Origin: Christensenella sp. UBA7703
Lineage (GTDB): Bacteria > Bacillota > Clostridia > Christensenellales > CAG-138
Reading direction: 5' to 3'
DNA length: 64,000 nt
Assembly (NCBI GenBank): GCA_002482505.1
Contig: DLGD01000037.1
Coordinates: 62,001-126,000 of the forward strand
Part shown: piece by piece, positions 34,439 through 42,571 of the stretch
Position numbering within the stretch: position 1 is the first letter of the stretch
How the letters are laid out: the number at the start of each line of letters is the position of its first letter
Program-made: the position numbers and the translations under genes
Notes under the pieces: model-generated
What the model was told of the DNA's origin: nothing
The model's database searches: none
The model's input: only the letters and a program-made list of their open reading frames with translations

Positions 34439-34466
34439 GTTACATTGCCTCAGGCCGATTTATAAA

Positions 34467-34496
34467 ATTCTATCATTGTGTGATTTGGCATGTCAA
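34467..34496 (-). promoter_or_regulatory. Promoter of the XRE/kinase operon
   Basis: Minus strand TTGACA (34496-34491), 18-base spacer, TAGAAT (34472-34467), about 30 bases before the start codon. The rest of the 407-base divergent gap up to 34845 is AT-rich with no recognisable gene; it must also carry the promoter of the phosphotransferase gene, which I could not place. Confidence 0.6.
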
Positions 34497-34845
34497 CGTT
34501 TACCGATCGCTTTTCTGACAAAAGTGCGCAAAAAAGCATACCGCAAACTCGCTTTGCAGCTGCTGATCGGACAGTGCCTTGTCACATGCCTCAAACAATC
34601 CTACCATCGGGATCGGTCGAACGCACGATGATGGAGTGAATCTGATTTTGAAGCGTTTTCATATACGGATTTCAAATAAACATACAAACATTATCAATTT
34701 CTCTTGCGTTCTTATCAAGGCGGATCAAGCTTTGCCGGTGTTCTTGCGCCGGGGCTTTCCGAACGGTAGCATGGTGATGTGGGATTGCGCATGTATGGTT
34801 GTTGGATGCGCAACCTCCTCAAAACTATCCAAAGTGAGAAACGAT

Positions 34846-35910
34846 ATGCAAGACGTGTTACGGCAATTCCCGCTCGAAGGCGGGGTCATCTCCTGCGAGC
34901 CATACGGCAGCGGGCACATCAACGATACTTACCGCGTGGAGACGGACAAGGGCGTTCTCTATATCCTCCAGCGGATCAACACGCATGTGTTTCCGAATGT
35001 GGACGGGCTGATGCACAACATCTCTTCGGTAACCGCGTTTTTAAGCGAGCGCGCAACGGACCCGAGAGAGGCCATGCACCTTGTGCGCACCGTCTCGGAT
35101 GCGCCGTATTACAAGGACGCACAGGGTGGCTGCTGGCGCGTGTACGATTTTGTGACGGGCAGCGTCTGCCTGCAAAAGATCGAGCGTGCGCAGGATTTTT
35201 ATGAAAGCGCCTATGCCTTTGGTAATTTTCAACAGATGATGGCGCAATTTCCTGCGGAAACGCTCTTTGAAACCATCCCGAACTTCCATAACACGCCCGA
35301 TCGCTATCAAAAGCTCCAGCGTGCGATCGAAAGCGACCGCATGGGCCGCGTGAAAGAGGTTTCGGAGGAGATCGCCTTTGCGCGCTCTCTGGCGCAGGAG
35401 GTGGGCAGGCTGCACGCCCTGCGGGAGAGTGGCGCTCTGCCGACGCGCGTGACCCACAACGACACCAAGATCAACAACGTGTTGATGGACGAAGTTAGCG
35501 GCAAAGCGCTCTGCGTGATCGATCTGGACACCGTTATGCCGGGGCTTGCCGCCTACGATTTCGGCGATTCCATCCGCTTTGGCGCGGCGACGGCGGCGGA
35601 GGACGAAGAGGACCTGAGCCGGATGCGGCTCAATGTCGATCTGTTTGAAACGTATACGCGCGGCTTCCTCGCCGCCTGCAAAAATCTGACTCCGCTGGAG
35701 CTGGAGACGCTCCCGCTCGGCGCGCTGACGATGACGCAGGAATGCGGCGTCCGCTTTTTGACCGACTATCTGGAAGGCGACACGTATTTCAAAATCCATC
35801 GTCCGGATCACAACCTGATTCGCTGCCGGACGCAGTTTACTCTCGCGGCGGACATCAAGCGGCATCTGCCGAAGCTTGGCGAAATCGTCTCCGCCTGCGC
35901 GCGCGGCTGA
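34846..35910 (+). CDS. Aminoglycoside phosphotransferase-fold sugar kinase (NahK-like)
   Basis: 354 residues from the ATG at 34846, with a weak GTGAGAA upstream; the frame to 34579 lacks a plausible start region. The N-terminal lobe has the loop YGSGHINDTYRV and Lys-substitute ILQRIN. The catalytic loop THNDTKINNVL and metal motif VIDLDTVMPG give the Brenner-type H-x-D...N and D-x-D pattern of the APH family. Length and motifs resemble N-acetylhexosamine 1-kinase (NahK), which makes GlcNAc- or GalNAc-1-phosphate. The neighbours (a YhcH/NanQ-like protein, sialidase-like proteins) fit an amino-sugar substrate, but this is inference. Homoserine or antibiotic kinases are less likely. Confidence 0.7.
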   Translation: MQDVLRQFPLEGGVISCEPYGSGHINDTYRVETDKGVLYILQRINTHVFPNVDGLMHNISSVTAFLSERATDPREAMHLVRTVSDAPYYKDAQGGCWRVYDFVTGSVCLQKIERAQDFYESAYAFGNFQQMMAQFPAETLFETIPNFHNTPDRYQKLQRAIESDRMGRVKEVSEEIAFARSLAQEVGRLHALRESGALPTRVTHNDTKINNVLMDEVSGKALCVIDLDTVMPGLAAYDFGDSIRFGAATAAEDEEDLSRMRLNVDLFETYTRGFLAACKNLTPLELETLPLGALTMTQECGVRFLTDYLEGDTYFKIHRPDHNLIRCRTQFTLAADIKRHLPKLGEIVSACARG

Positions 35911-36004
35911 TGTTTCGTCTGCACGGGCATGGCGGGAAAGCACGGCATGGAGTATAATCAAACCGTCACCAAGAATGCGTTTTTTGCAGACAGGAGGCGG
36001 CAGG

Positions 36005-37171
36005 ATGATTCAAAATCTCAATAAATTTACCTTTGCGGCATTCGGCGAAATCTTGCCGGAAGCGCAGCCCGTGCGTGAATTTTCGCTTTCTCCGGAGTGG
36101 GAAACGCAGAGCGTGCCGTTCTCTGCGGACGAGGTCTGGGTCACGTGCGCAGAGGGAATGCCGACCGTGCTGGAGATCGAGAAGGGCACGGCGGCGCTCG
36201 CGGTCTCGCGCGAAGGGGAACCGCTGGAGTACTTTTATCTCGACAAACCTGTGCGATTGCATGCGGGTGTGCTGTTTGCCATCGTCCCGCGTGAAAGCTG
36301 CGTCCTGCGCCGCGCGATCCACAAAGACGGCGCATGGGTTAGGCGGCATAGGCTGGAGGCGGCGACACTGCCGCTCTATATTAAAAACCGCATGGAAGCG
36401 CGCGCGATCTATACCCTCTTCTATCAGGAAAAGGAGAAAGGGTTTCTCTTCAAAGGCGAGGCGCATGACCTGCCGGAGCTGGTCTATGTGGACAAAGGTG
36501 CGCTGCACAACGTCGTCAACGGCACGGATACGCTGCTCTCGCAGGGCGAGATGATGATCTACGGCCCGGGCATCTGGCACATGCAGTATGCGGACGCGGA
36601 TGTGGAGGCAAGCTTCATCACCGTATCGTTCGATCTTTCCGGCGACGTTCCCGAAACGCTCTTCAACCGCAGGATTTCGCTTTCCGCCGAGACAGCCTCG
36701 CTGCTTCGCCGGATGCTGGAGGAACGGGAGAAAAACGAACCATACAGCGGAGATATCATTCTCAGCTCGCTGCAGATGCTGCTGCTTTCCGTGCTGCAAA
36801 ACGGAGAAAAGGCGGAGCCGCGTCTCAAGACACCTGCTTCGCTCTATCATGAAAACGCGATCGTCAACACGGTGCTCAGTTTCGTCTCCGCGCACAGTAC
36901 GGAGAAGCTTTCCGTGCCGTATGTCGCCAAACGCTGCAACGTCAGCGCCTCGCGGCTCACCGCGCTGTTTCAGCAGCGGCTTTCCATCACGCCCGCGGAA
37001 TACATCCGCCGTGTGAAGCTGGAGGAGAGCAAGCAGCTCATCCGCGCAGGAGAGATGAATGTATCGCAGATTGCCGCGCACCTGAACTATTCGAGCGTGC
37101 AGCAGTTTTCGCGGCAGTTTAAGAGTAAGTTTGGCGTTTCGCCGAACGAATTTGCAAAATCAATCCGCTGA
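36005..37171 (+). CDS. AraC-family regulator with an extra N-terminal domain
   Basis: 388 residues from the ATG at 36005 with AGGAGG upstream. Residues 1-120 form an additional domain beginning LNKFTFAAFGEILPE and ending in a cupin-like IVPRESCVLRRA, reminiscent of ureidoglycolate-lyase-like small-molecule domains. About 125-240 is the AraC-type sugar-binding cupin (LVYVDKGALHNVVNG, GPGIWHMQY). The last 100 residues are the double helix-turn-helix (VPYVAKRCNVSASRLTALF, VSQIAAHLNYSSVQQFSRQF). It sits between the sugar-kinase-like gene and the YhcH-like gene and probably controls them or the divergent sugar locus. Confidence 0.85.
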   Translation: MIQNLNKFTFAAFGEILPEAQPVREFSLSPEWETQSVPFSADEVWVTCAEGMPTVLEIEKGTAALAVSREGEPLEYFYLDKPVRLHAGVLFAIVPRESCVLRRAIHKDGAWVRRHRLEAATLPLYIKNRMEARAIYTLFYQEKEKGFLFKGEAHDLPELVYVDKGALHNVVNGTDTLLSQGEMMIYGPGIWHMQYADADVEASFITVSFDLSGDVPETLFNRRISLSAETASLLRRMLEEREKNEPYSGDIILSSLQMLLLSVLQNGEKAEPRLKTPASLYHENAIVNTVLSFVSAHSTEKLSVPYVAKRCNVSASRLTALFQQRLSITPAEYIRRVKLEESKQLIRAGEMNVSQIAAHLNYSSVQQFSRQFKSKFGVSPNEFAKSIR

Positions 37172-37237
37172 ACGCGGGTCTGGGGAAAATAGGCGGATAG
37201 GGTCTGCATTTGTACAATCGAGAGGAAAACAGAAGTT

Positions 37238-37708
37238 ATGGTCATCGACAGAATCGAACATGCGGCGCAGTATGCCGGCCTCGGCAAGGGAATTGCAACC
37301 GTACTCCACTGGTTTCAGAATTACAAAGACGACGGGCGCGATTTGCCCGCAAAAACGGTGATTGACGGCGAACGGATCTTCATCAACGGCGTGAACTACA
37401 CGAGCGAGGAGAAGCCGCAAGGGCAGCTGGAAGCACACAAGAAGTATATTGATGTGATGTATGTGGTCGAAGGCGAGGAAAAGTTCTTCTACAAACCCAT
37501 TGCGGAGGTGTCTCAGATCACCATGCAGTATGACGCCCAGAAAGAATGTGCGTTGGCGGCAATCGATCCCGACGCGGCGCAGGTTCGCTTTTGCGCCGGA
37601 CATTTCCTGCTTTTCTTTCCGCAGGACGGGCACCTCGCGGCGCAATTGTGGGACAAGCCAGTTAAGGTGCGCAAATTCATCGCAAAGGTCGCGGTAGAGA
37701 CGCTCTAA
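37238..37708 (+). CDS. YhcH/YjgK/YiaL family protein (NanQ-like sugar anomerase)
   Basis: 156 residues, a single cupin-like beta-sandwich of the DUF386 family. It contains the conserved metal-site segment LEAHKKYIDVMYVVEGEE and the later HFLLFFPQDGHLAAQ. E. coli NanQ (YhcH) accelerates anomer exchange of N-acetylneuraminate released by lyase or transporters, and other members accompany different acidic sugars. The gene converges with the sialidase-like gene at 37777 across a strong terminator, suggesting function in the same sugar pathway though on the opposite strand. Confidence 0.88.
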   Translation: MVIDRIEHAAQYAGLGKGIATVLHWFQNYKDDGRDLPAKTVIDGERIFINGVNYTSEEKPQGQLEAHKKYIDVMYVVEGEEKFFYKPIAEVSQITMQYDAQKECALAAIDPDAAQVRFCAGHFLLFFPQDGHLAAQLWDKPVKVRKFIAKVAVETL

Positions 37709-37727
37709 TACATAACGAAAGCAACAC

Positions 37728-37761
37728 AAAGCCCCGGCAAGCGAAGCTTGCCGGGGCTTTT
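37728..37761. terminator. Bidirectional terminator
   Basis: A perfect 15-base-pair stem (37728-37742 with 37746-37760), GAA loop, AAA on the left and TTTT on the right, between two converging genes. Confidence 0.9.
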
Positions 37762-37776
37762 CGCGCGCGGTGCGCG

Positions 37777-38823
37777 TTATTTCGTGATCTCGACCACGAG
37801 GTGCTCAATCGCCGTGTGGCGGTGCATATACACGATGTTGAGCCTGCCTTCCTTGTCCTTGCACATGGCGGGTTGGCATTTATTGCCCGGCGCGGAGGCA
37901 AGCTCCAGGATATTCTGCCAGGTTTTGCCCTCGTCGCGGCTCATCGCGAGCGTCAGCGGGCTGCGCTCGTGCCAGTCCGTCTCCGGCGTGTCGTTATACG
38001 CCATCAGGATGGTTTCGTCGTCCCAACTGATCACGTCGATCTTGGATTCGTTGTTGAGGATGCCGCTCGGCACGGGCTTTGTCCAGCTCTTGCCGCCATC
38101 GCGGCTTTCGCAGGTGTAGCTGGGCAGGCTGTGGTTTCCGGCGGAGCCCCAGCCGACGTTGCCCGGGCAGGTGCGCGAAAACAGGCGGATGACTCCGTCA
38201 GGGCGCAGGCACAGCGCGGGTTCGCGGATCAGGTTGCCGTCTTCTGCAAAGAGGATCGGCCCCTGCTCAAACGTTTCGCCGTCGTCTGTGCTTATGTAGA
38301 TGCGGATCGCGCCGAAGTATTTGTCCGGCAGCTCGCTGCTGGTGCAGGCGAACACGATGGTGCCATCCGGCAGCAACACGCTGTCGTTGCTCGCGTGCCC
38401 GCTGGTGATGTTCGCGGGATGGGATGGCAGCCAGGTGCGCCCGCCGTCCTGCGTTTTGCGCATCCAGAGCTCGTCTCTGCCGTTGCACCAGGTGGCAAAG
38501 TTTACCTCGGTATCGAGAAATTTTGCAAACAGCAGCGTGATTTCACCTTTTTTGTTTTTAATCCAGATCGGGTCGTGACAGCAATAGCGGATGTCGCAAC
38601 CCACTGCGTCGGGGTTGGACCATGCCGCGGCGCCGGGTTCGAGCACGGAGACCCAATCCTTGGCGTCTCGCCCCATCGGGTCGCCGTTCCATTGCAAAAA
38701 GCCGCCGTTCCAAACCGTGAGTAAGTTTCCGTTGTCCGCCATGGTCAGGCTCGGCATATGATAGCACTGCCGCTCGTCAAACCACTCGACAACCCATTTC
38801 CGATCGATGATCTTTGCTTGCAT
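37777..38823 (-). CDS. Sialidase-like BNR-repeat protein, predicted cytoplasmic
   Basis: 348 residues forming a six-bladed beta-propeller of the exo-alpha-sialidase/BNR type (PF13088). Four Asp-box-like motifs are visible: TQDGGRTW, STDDGETF, SRDGGKSW and SRDEGKTW. There is no signal peptide or anchor, so it should act inside the cell on imported oligosaccharides. The classical sialidase arginine triad cannot be confirmed by eye, so the true substrate may be another acidic or rare sugar. It is the last gene of the leftward operon beginning with the LplB-type permease. AAAGGAG precedes the ATG. Confidence 0.8.
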   Translation of the reverse strand: MQAKIIDRKWVVEWFDERQCYHMPSLTMADNGNLLTVWNGGFLQWNGDPMGRDAKDWVSVLEPGAAAWSNPDAVGCDIRYCCHDPIWIKNKKGEITLLFAKFLDTEVNFATWCNGRDELWMRKTQDGGRTWLPSHPANITSGHASNDSVLLPDGTIVFACTSSELPDKYFGAIRIYISTDDGETFEQGPILFAEDGNLIREPALCLRPDGVIRLFSRTCPGNVGWGSAGNHSLPSYTCESRDGGKSWTKPVPSGILNNESKIDVISWDDETILMAYNDTPETDWHERSPLTLAMSRDEGKTWQNILELASAPGNKCQPAMCKDKEGRLNIVYMHRHTAIEHLVVEITK

Positions 38824-38850
38824 ACGTTCTCCTTTATTTTGTAAAAACAG

Positions 38851-40896
38851 TTATTGTTCCAGCTTGCGCATCGTGATCAGCGCGCTCTCCATCGAATTGA
38901 TTTGGATGGGAAGTACGCATCTGCCGTTTTTCGCCTGAATCGTAAATGCACGGGGTTCGCCGCGGCTGGGTAATACGCTGAGGGTATAAGTGCCGGTTGC
39001 CACGGGAAGACGGAGGCTAATACCGTCCGCCGCGTCCAGCGCGCCATTGACGAGATAGAGGTAGTCTGCCTCACCATCCGCAAATACATACGGCGCGAGA
39101 TTTGGGCTGCTTTCGATCATCGGCACCGTCATGCACCCGCTTTGCGCCAGCACGTCCTGCAAGATCTCCTGCCGCACGTCGCTCATCAGCATCGGCGGAA
39201 TCTCCTGCGGGCTACCGAGGCGGCCAAAGGGATAGACGAGTACACGGCTTTGCGAAACCACCTCGCAGGCGGCTCTGCGCTTGCGGAAGCTATCGAACAG
39301 CGCAGAGTATTCCGAACGCTGTGCTTCCGGCAGATACGCCACATCCAGCGCGTCCGCGCCGGAGATCACGCTGCTGGCTCGCGCGTTGGGGACCGTGGTA
39401 TAGACTTTTCCGTTCGTGACCTGCTCAAATGTGTAGGCTCCGCTGTTTTGCCGCATCCAGACGGCGCTTTGCACGCCAGCGAGATGCCCAAGACCGAGGG
39501 AGAGTAGCGTTTCCAGCGCGTCACCGTTGAGCAAAACAAAGTTGTTTGCAAAGAGCGTCTCGATCTGCGCCGTGGTGAGGTTGCGGAAATACTGCCCCGA
39601 CACTGCGCAAACACCCTGCGCATCTTCCGGCGCGGTGCCGACGTACATCGGCACGCCCATCGCGGGCAGTACGCCCGCCCAGAAGACCTCCTCGGGATAG
39701 AGTTCCTCCATCCGCGCGCCGTCTTTTGTATGCACGGTATAACTCGCGCGTTCGTCGATCAGCACGCAAACACCCTTGCGCGGCTGGCGAAACGCGCCGC
39801 TCCCGTTCATCGCGTTGAGCACGGGCTTGACCTCGCGCAGCATCTGCTGATAACCGTCCGGCTCAATGATCCCGCGTCCGTTGAGGTCAAACAGGTCGAT
39901 GGTCATGCCGGAAAGATTCAGCGCAAGAGAACTGAGTAACTGAAAGCGCGTGAACGTCCTGCTCTTGGAGAAACGCGAGTACGGGTAGTTTTCAAGCTCC
40001 GGATAGACGAGCGTCTCCGGCGCAAGCAAAGCGCGATTGACGAAGCTGACCATGTGGAACGCCTGCAGGTATTTCCAAGGCACAAGCTCCTGATAGGCGG
40101 GCAGATGGATGCGAGAAACAGGCGGATTGACCGCGCCGCTGAGCGCAGCGAGAAGCGCTTTCCAGTTTCGCCCTTCGGCGGAGTGCACATATGGCACACT
40201 GCTCATCAGCCCGATTTTGACTGCGGGATCGACGGCGTGCACCGCCTGCTCGATGGCACTGGCTGCGCCTTCCAGCCCCGCGCGGCACTCGTCCAGCCAG
40301 ATTTGGCGATAGGGCGAGGGATCGCCGGGGGCGAGAAGGCCCGCAACGAACGCTTCCCGCGTGAGGGGTTCGCCCGCACGCGCGGAAAAGCGGCGCATGT
40401 GTTCTTCACAGAAACAGCCGCCCCAGTGGAGCGGGTCGTGGTTGTGATAGCGAAAATCGTCCTCCACCCAGACCGTATCCGGCGAGAGGGAGGCATATCG
40501 CGCGTAGATACGCGCGATATAGGCGCGCCAGGCGTCGTCCAGCGGGCAGACGCAAAGCTCGGCCGCGTTCCCTTCAGGATCGACCATCGCGCGAAACGGC
40601 TGATCCGCGCGGAAGTGTTTGCCGAGGTCGGCGTGCATCAGCGAGTGCCAATGGTTGACCGAGAGCGTGATGCCGCGCCCGTCGAGCAGCGGCTTGATAT
40701 GCTCAAGCAGCGCAAGCCAGGTGTCCTGCTCCCGTTCGTCTATGTGACCTGTGTTGATCTCCTCCACGTTGACGAACACCATCACGTCGTCCACGCGCGC
40801 TTCCTCGCAAAAAGAAAGCAGCTTTGGCAGCTCGATCTCGTCGTTAAACCCCGGGTCGCAACAGAAGCGGAAGCAATAGCGAAACGCGTCGGGCAT
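38851..40896 (-). CDS. Unrecognised 681-residue protein, possibly a TIM-barrel glycosidase
   Basis: 681 residues from the ATG at 40896 with GGAGGA six bases upstream; a TTG at 40908 is rejected because it overlaps that site. The first 380 residues read like a (beta/alpha)8 barrel: strands such as VDDVMVFVNVEE, ITLSVNHWH and VKIGLMSSVPY, and the acidic and cysteine-rich segments SPDTVWVEDDFRYHNH and WGGCFCEEHMRRF. The middle (about 390-600) resembles the glutamine-amidotransferase-like domain of GH42-type enzymes. A C-terminal beta-sandwich follows (YTLSVLPSRGEPRAFTIQA). No signal peptide. It is placed between an O-acetylesterase and a sialidase-like gene, so a cytoplasmic glycosidase is likely, but I cannot name the family. 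Confidence 0.6.
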   Translation of the reverse strand: MPDAFRYCFRFCCDPGFNDEIELPKLLSFCEEARVDDVMVFVNVEEINTGHIDEREQDTWLALLEHIKPLLDGRGITLSVNHWHSLMHADLGKHFRADQPFRAMVDPEGNAAELCVCPLDDAWRAYIARIYARYASLSPDTVWVEDDFRYHNHDPLHWGGCFCEEHMRRFSARAGEPLTREAFVAGLLAPGDPSPYRQIWLDECRAGLEGAASAIEQAVHAVDPAVKIGLMSSVPYVHSAEGRNWKALLAALSGAVNPPVSRIHLPAYQELVPWKYLQAFHMVSFVNRALLAPETLVYPELENYPYSRFSKSRTFTRFQLLSSLALNLSGMTIDLFDLNGRGIIEPDGYQQMLREVKPVLNAMNGSGAFRQPRKGVCVLIDERASYTVHTKDGARMEELYPEEVFWAGVLPAMGVPMYVGTAPEDAQGVCAVSGQYFRNLTTAQIETLFANNFVLLNGDALETLLSLGLGHLAGVQSAVWMRQNSGAYTFEQVTNGKVYTTVPNARASSVISGADALDVAYLPEAQRSEYSALFDSFRKRRAACEVVSQSRVLVYPFGRLGSPQEIPPMLMSDVRQEILQDVLAQSGCMTVPMIESSPNLAPYVFADGEADYLYLVNGALDAADGISLRLPVATGTYTLSVLPSRGEPRAFTIQAKNGRCVLPIQINSMESALITMRKLEQ

Positions 40897-40922
40897 GAAA
40901 TCCTCCAAAATGTGTGAATGTG

Positions 40923-42335
40923 TTATGCGTTCGTGATCGGCAGCGCGTAAAACGCCAGCATGGGGAAACGCATGCAGTCCCAGGGCACTACCTGCCCGGG
41001 GTTGCTGCGCCAGCTTCCGTGCAGCACCGCGTCAGGCAGCAGCGGACGATCAAAGCGCAACACAAGCGTATCGTTCTTTGTCTCATAGGAAACCAACTTG
41101 GCAAACCCTTGCTCGTCCTCCGCTTCAAACGGCAGCAGCGAGGCGGGCGGGTCAAACGGGTTGATCCAGTTTTTGATTTCGTCGAAGCGCAGCTCCACGG
41201 TATCGGGCGCGAGCAAGACGGCCTTCGTGACCTCCGGTGCTTTCCAGTCGCGCTGTTTGCCATAGAGCGTGGACAAGGCGCATTTTGCCGCGCGCTCGCC
41301 GAGGGTGAGGTTGCCGCCCGCACCGTTGTGGATAAAATCGAACATCGCAACATCCTGCGTGGCAAGGGTGTAGACGTTTTTGAGACGGTACATCGCGTCC
41401 CGCTGCGCCTGCCGCACGATGCCCCACTGGCGGTCGAGCGCAAGATCGCACTCACAGAACTGGCGGTTGAGCTGGAAGGTGATCACCGGCAGCTCCGGCT
41501 GGTTTAGCGATGCGCGAACGGAAGCGACGAAGTTGGAGAAGCGGGCGAGATAGGTCTCCGCGCTGTTCTCAAACCCTTCCGCCTCGCCTTGATACCAGAG
41601 CATCGCCCTGGGATGCAGGTCGTAGTCCGTAAACTGCTCAAGCATATTTTTCGTCAGCGCGCCGTTTTCCGCGGGGTTCCACCAGCGCAGAGGAGAGCCG
41701 CCGTAGGCGCTCATCACGAGTCCGATTGGATAGCCCAATGTGCGCTTGAGAATCTTTGCAAAGTGCAGCCACGGCGTGTGCCCGGGGTTGTGGTTTTCAA
41801 AGTGGCCAAGGTGGACGGAGCCCGTCGTTTCGCCCAGCGGATGCGCGGCAAGATCCCAGACACCACTATCGCGCAAGAGGCTCACGCCGATCTCCGGCGC
41901 GTCCTCAATCGGGTCCTTTGCCCGTCCTGCGGCGTTGCTTTGCCCCGCGATGACAAATACATCGCCCACGCCGACATGGTGCACCATGTCCCCGCGCGTG
42001 CAGGAGAGGCCGTCCCAACCTTCGTACTCCATATAGGTTTCGATGCGATACGGCCCACCCGCCGGAACCGCGTCGAAGACGATCTCCCAGCGCTGGTCGT
42101 CAAACACCCGGCAAAGCGACCAGGGCACGATGTTTTCGCCGCTGGATTCGAGGGCGACACGTGCCTTCACCGTGACCTTGCCGCTGCTTACGGGCGAAAA
42201 CCGGAGCGGAAGCTCCTGGCTTAAGTGGATACGACGGCAGTTGCCATAGATGCGGATGCGCGCCGTACCGGATTCGTTTTGCTGAAAGATTTGCCACGGG
42301 GAAACCCCGCCGGTGATGGTGACGCCAAAGTCCAT
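40923..42335 (-). CDS. Sialate O-acetylesterase-like SGNH hydrolase
   Basis: 470 residues. The central domain (about 125-380) matches PF03629: the nucleophile motif VIAGQSNAAGR, the oxyanion/block motif MLWYQGEAEG and a catalytic His in DFIHNGAGGNLTLGER. Flanking beta-rich regions give the usual 450-650 residue size of bacterial 9-O-acetylesterases. It removes acetyl esters from sugars, typically sialic acid or acetylated plant oligosaccharides. There is no signal peptide, so it acts inside the cell after import. It follows the binding-protein gene in the leftward operon after a hairpin-containing gap of 236 bases. Confidence 0.85.
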   Translation of the reverse strand: MDFGVTITGGVSPWQIFQQNESGTARIRIYGNCRRIHLSQELPLRFSPVSSGKVTVKARVALESSGENIVPWSLCRVFDDQRWEIVFDAVPAGGPYRIETYMEYEGWDGLSCTRGDMVHHVGVGDVFVIAGQSNAAGRAKDPIEDAPEIGVSLLRDSGVWDLAAHPLGETTGSVHLGHFENHNPGHTPWLHFAKILKRTLGYPIGLVMSAYGGSPLRWWNPAENGALTKNMLEQFTDYDLHPRAMLWYQGEAEGFENSAETYLARFSNFVASVRASLNQPELPVITFQLNRQFCECDLALDRQWGIVRQAQRDAMYRLKNVYTLATQDVAMFDFIHNGAGGNLTLGERAAKCALSTLYGKQRDWKAPEVTKAVLLAPDTVELRFDEIKNWINPFDPPASLLPFEAEDEQGFAKLVSYETKNDTLVLRFDRPLLPDAVLHGSWRSNPGQVVPWDCMRFPMLAFYALPITNA

Positions 42336-42488
42336 TGTGTGTATACTTCCTTTCGCGAGAATGCGAAGTTTTATTGGTAACGATAAGAAAGTCGCTGCAT
42401 TAGCTTGATTATAGCACTGTTTTCCTTGTTGGGCTGCCGTTCCGTCATGCCGGGGCGGCTGCCATGCTGCGGCATCCTGCCGGAAGAG

Positions 42489-42521
42489 AGAGCCTCCGCC
42501 CCAGTTTGGAGCGGAGGCTCT
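42489..42521 (-). other. Intercistronic hairpin after the binding-protein gene
   Basis: AGAGCCTCCGC (42489-42499) pairs with GCGGAGGCTCT (42511-42521), 11-base loop, without a clean T tract on the minus strand. It likely reduces or stabilises transcripts at the boundary between the transporter genes and the enzyme genes of the same operon. Confidence 0.6.
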
Positions 42522-42571
42522 TCTTGTGTGAGTGTGAGTTGTGAGTTAGGCCGTTCTAGCCGCTGTTTTGT

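Noticed and set aside
34647..34661. CcpA (cre) site TTGAAGCGTTTTCA
   Set aside because: It is one base short of the 14-base TGWAARCGYTWWCA spacing, and no promoter could be placed beside it.
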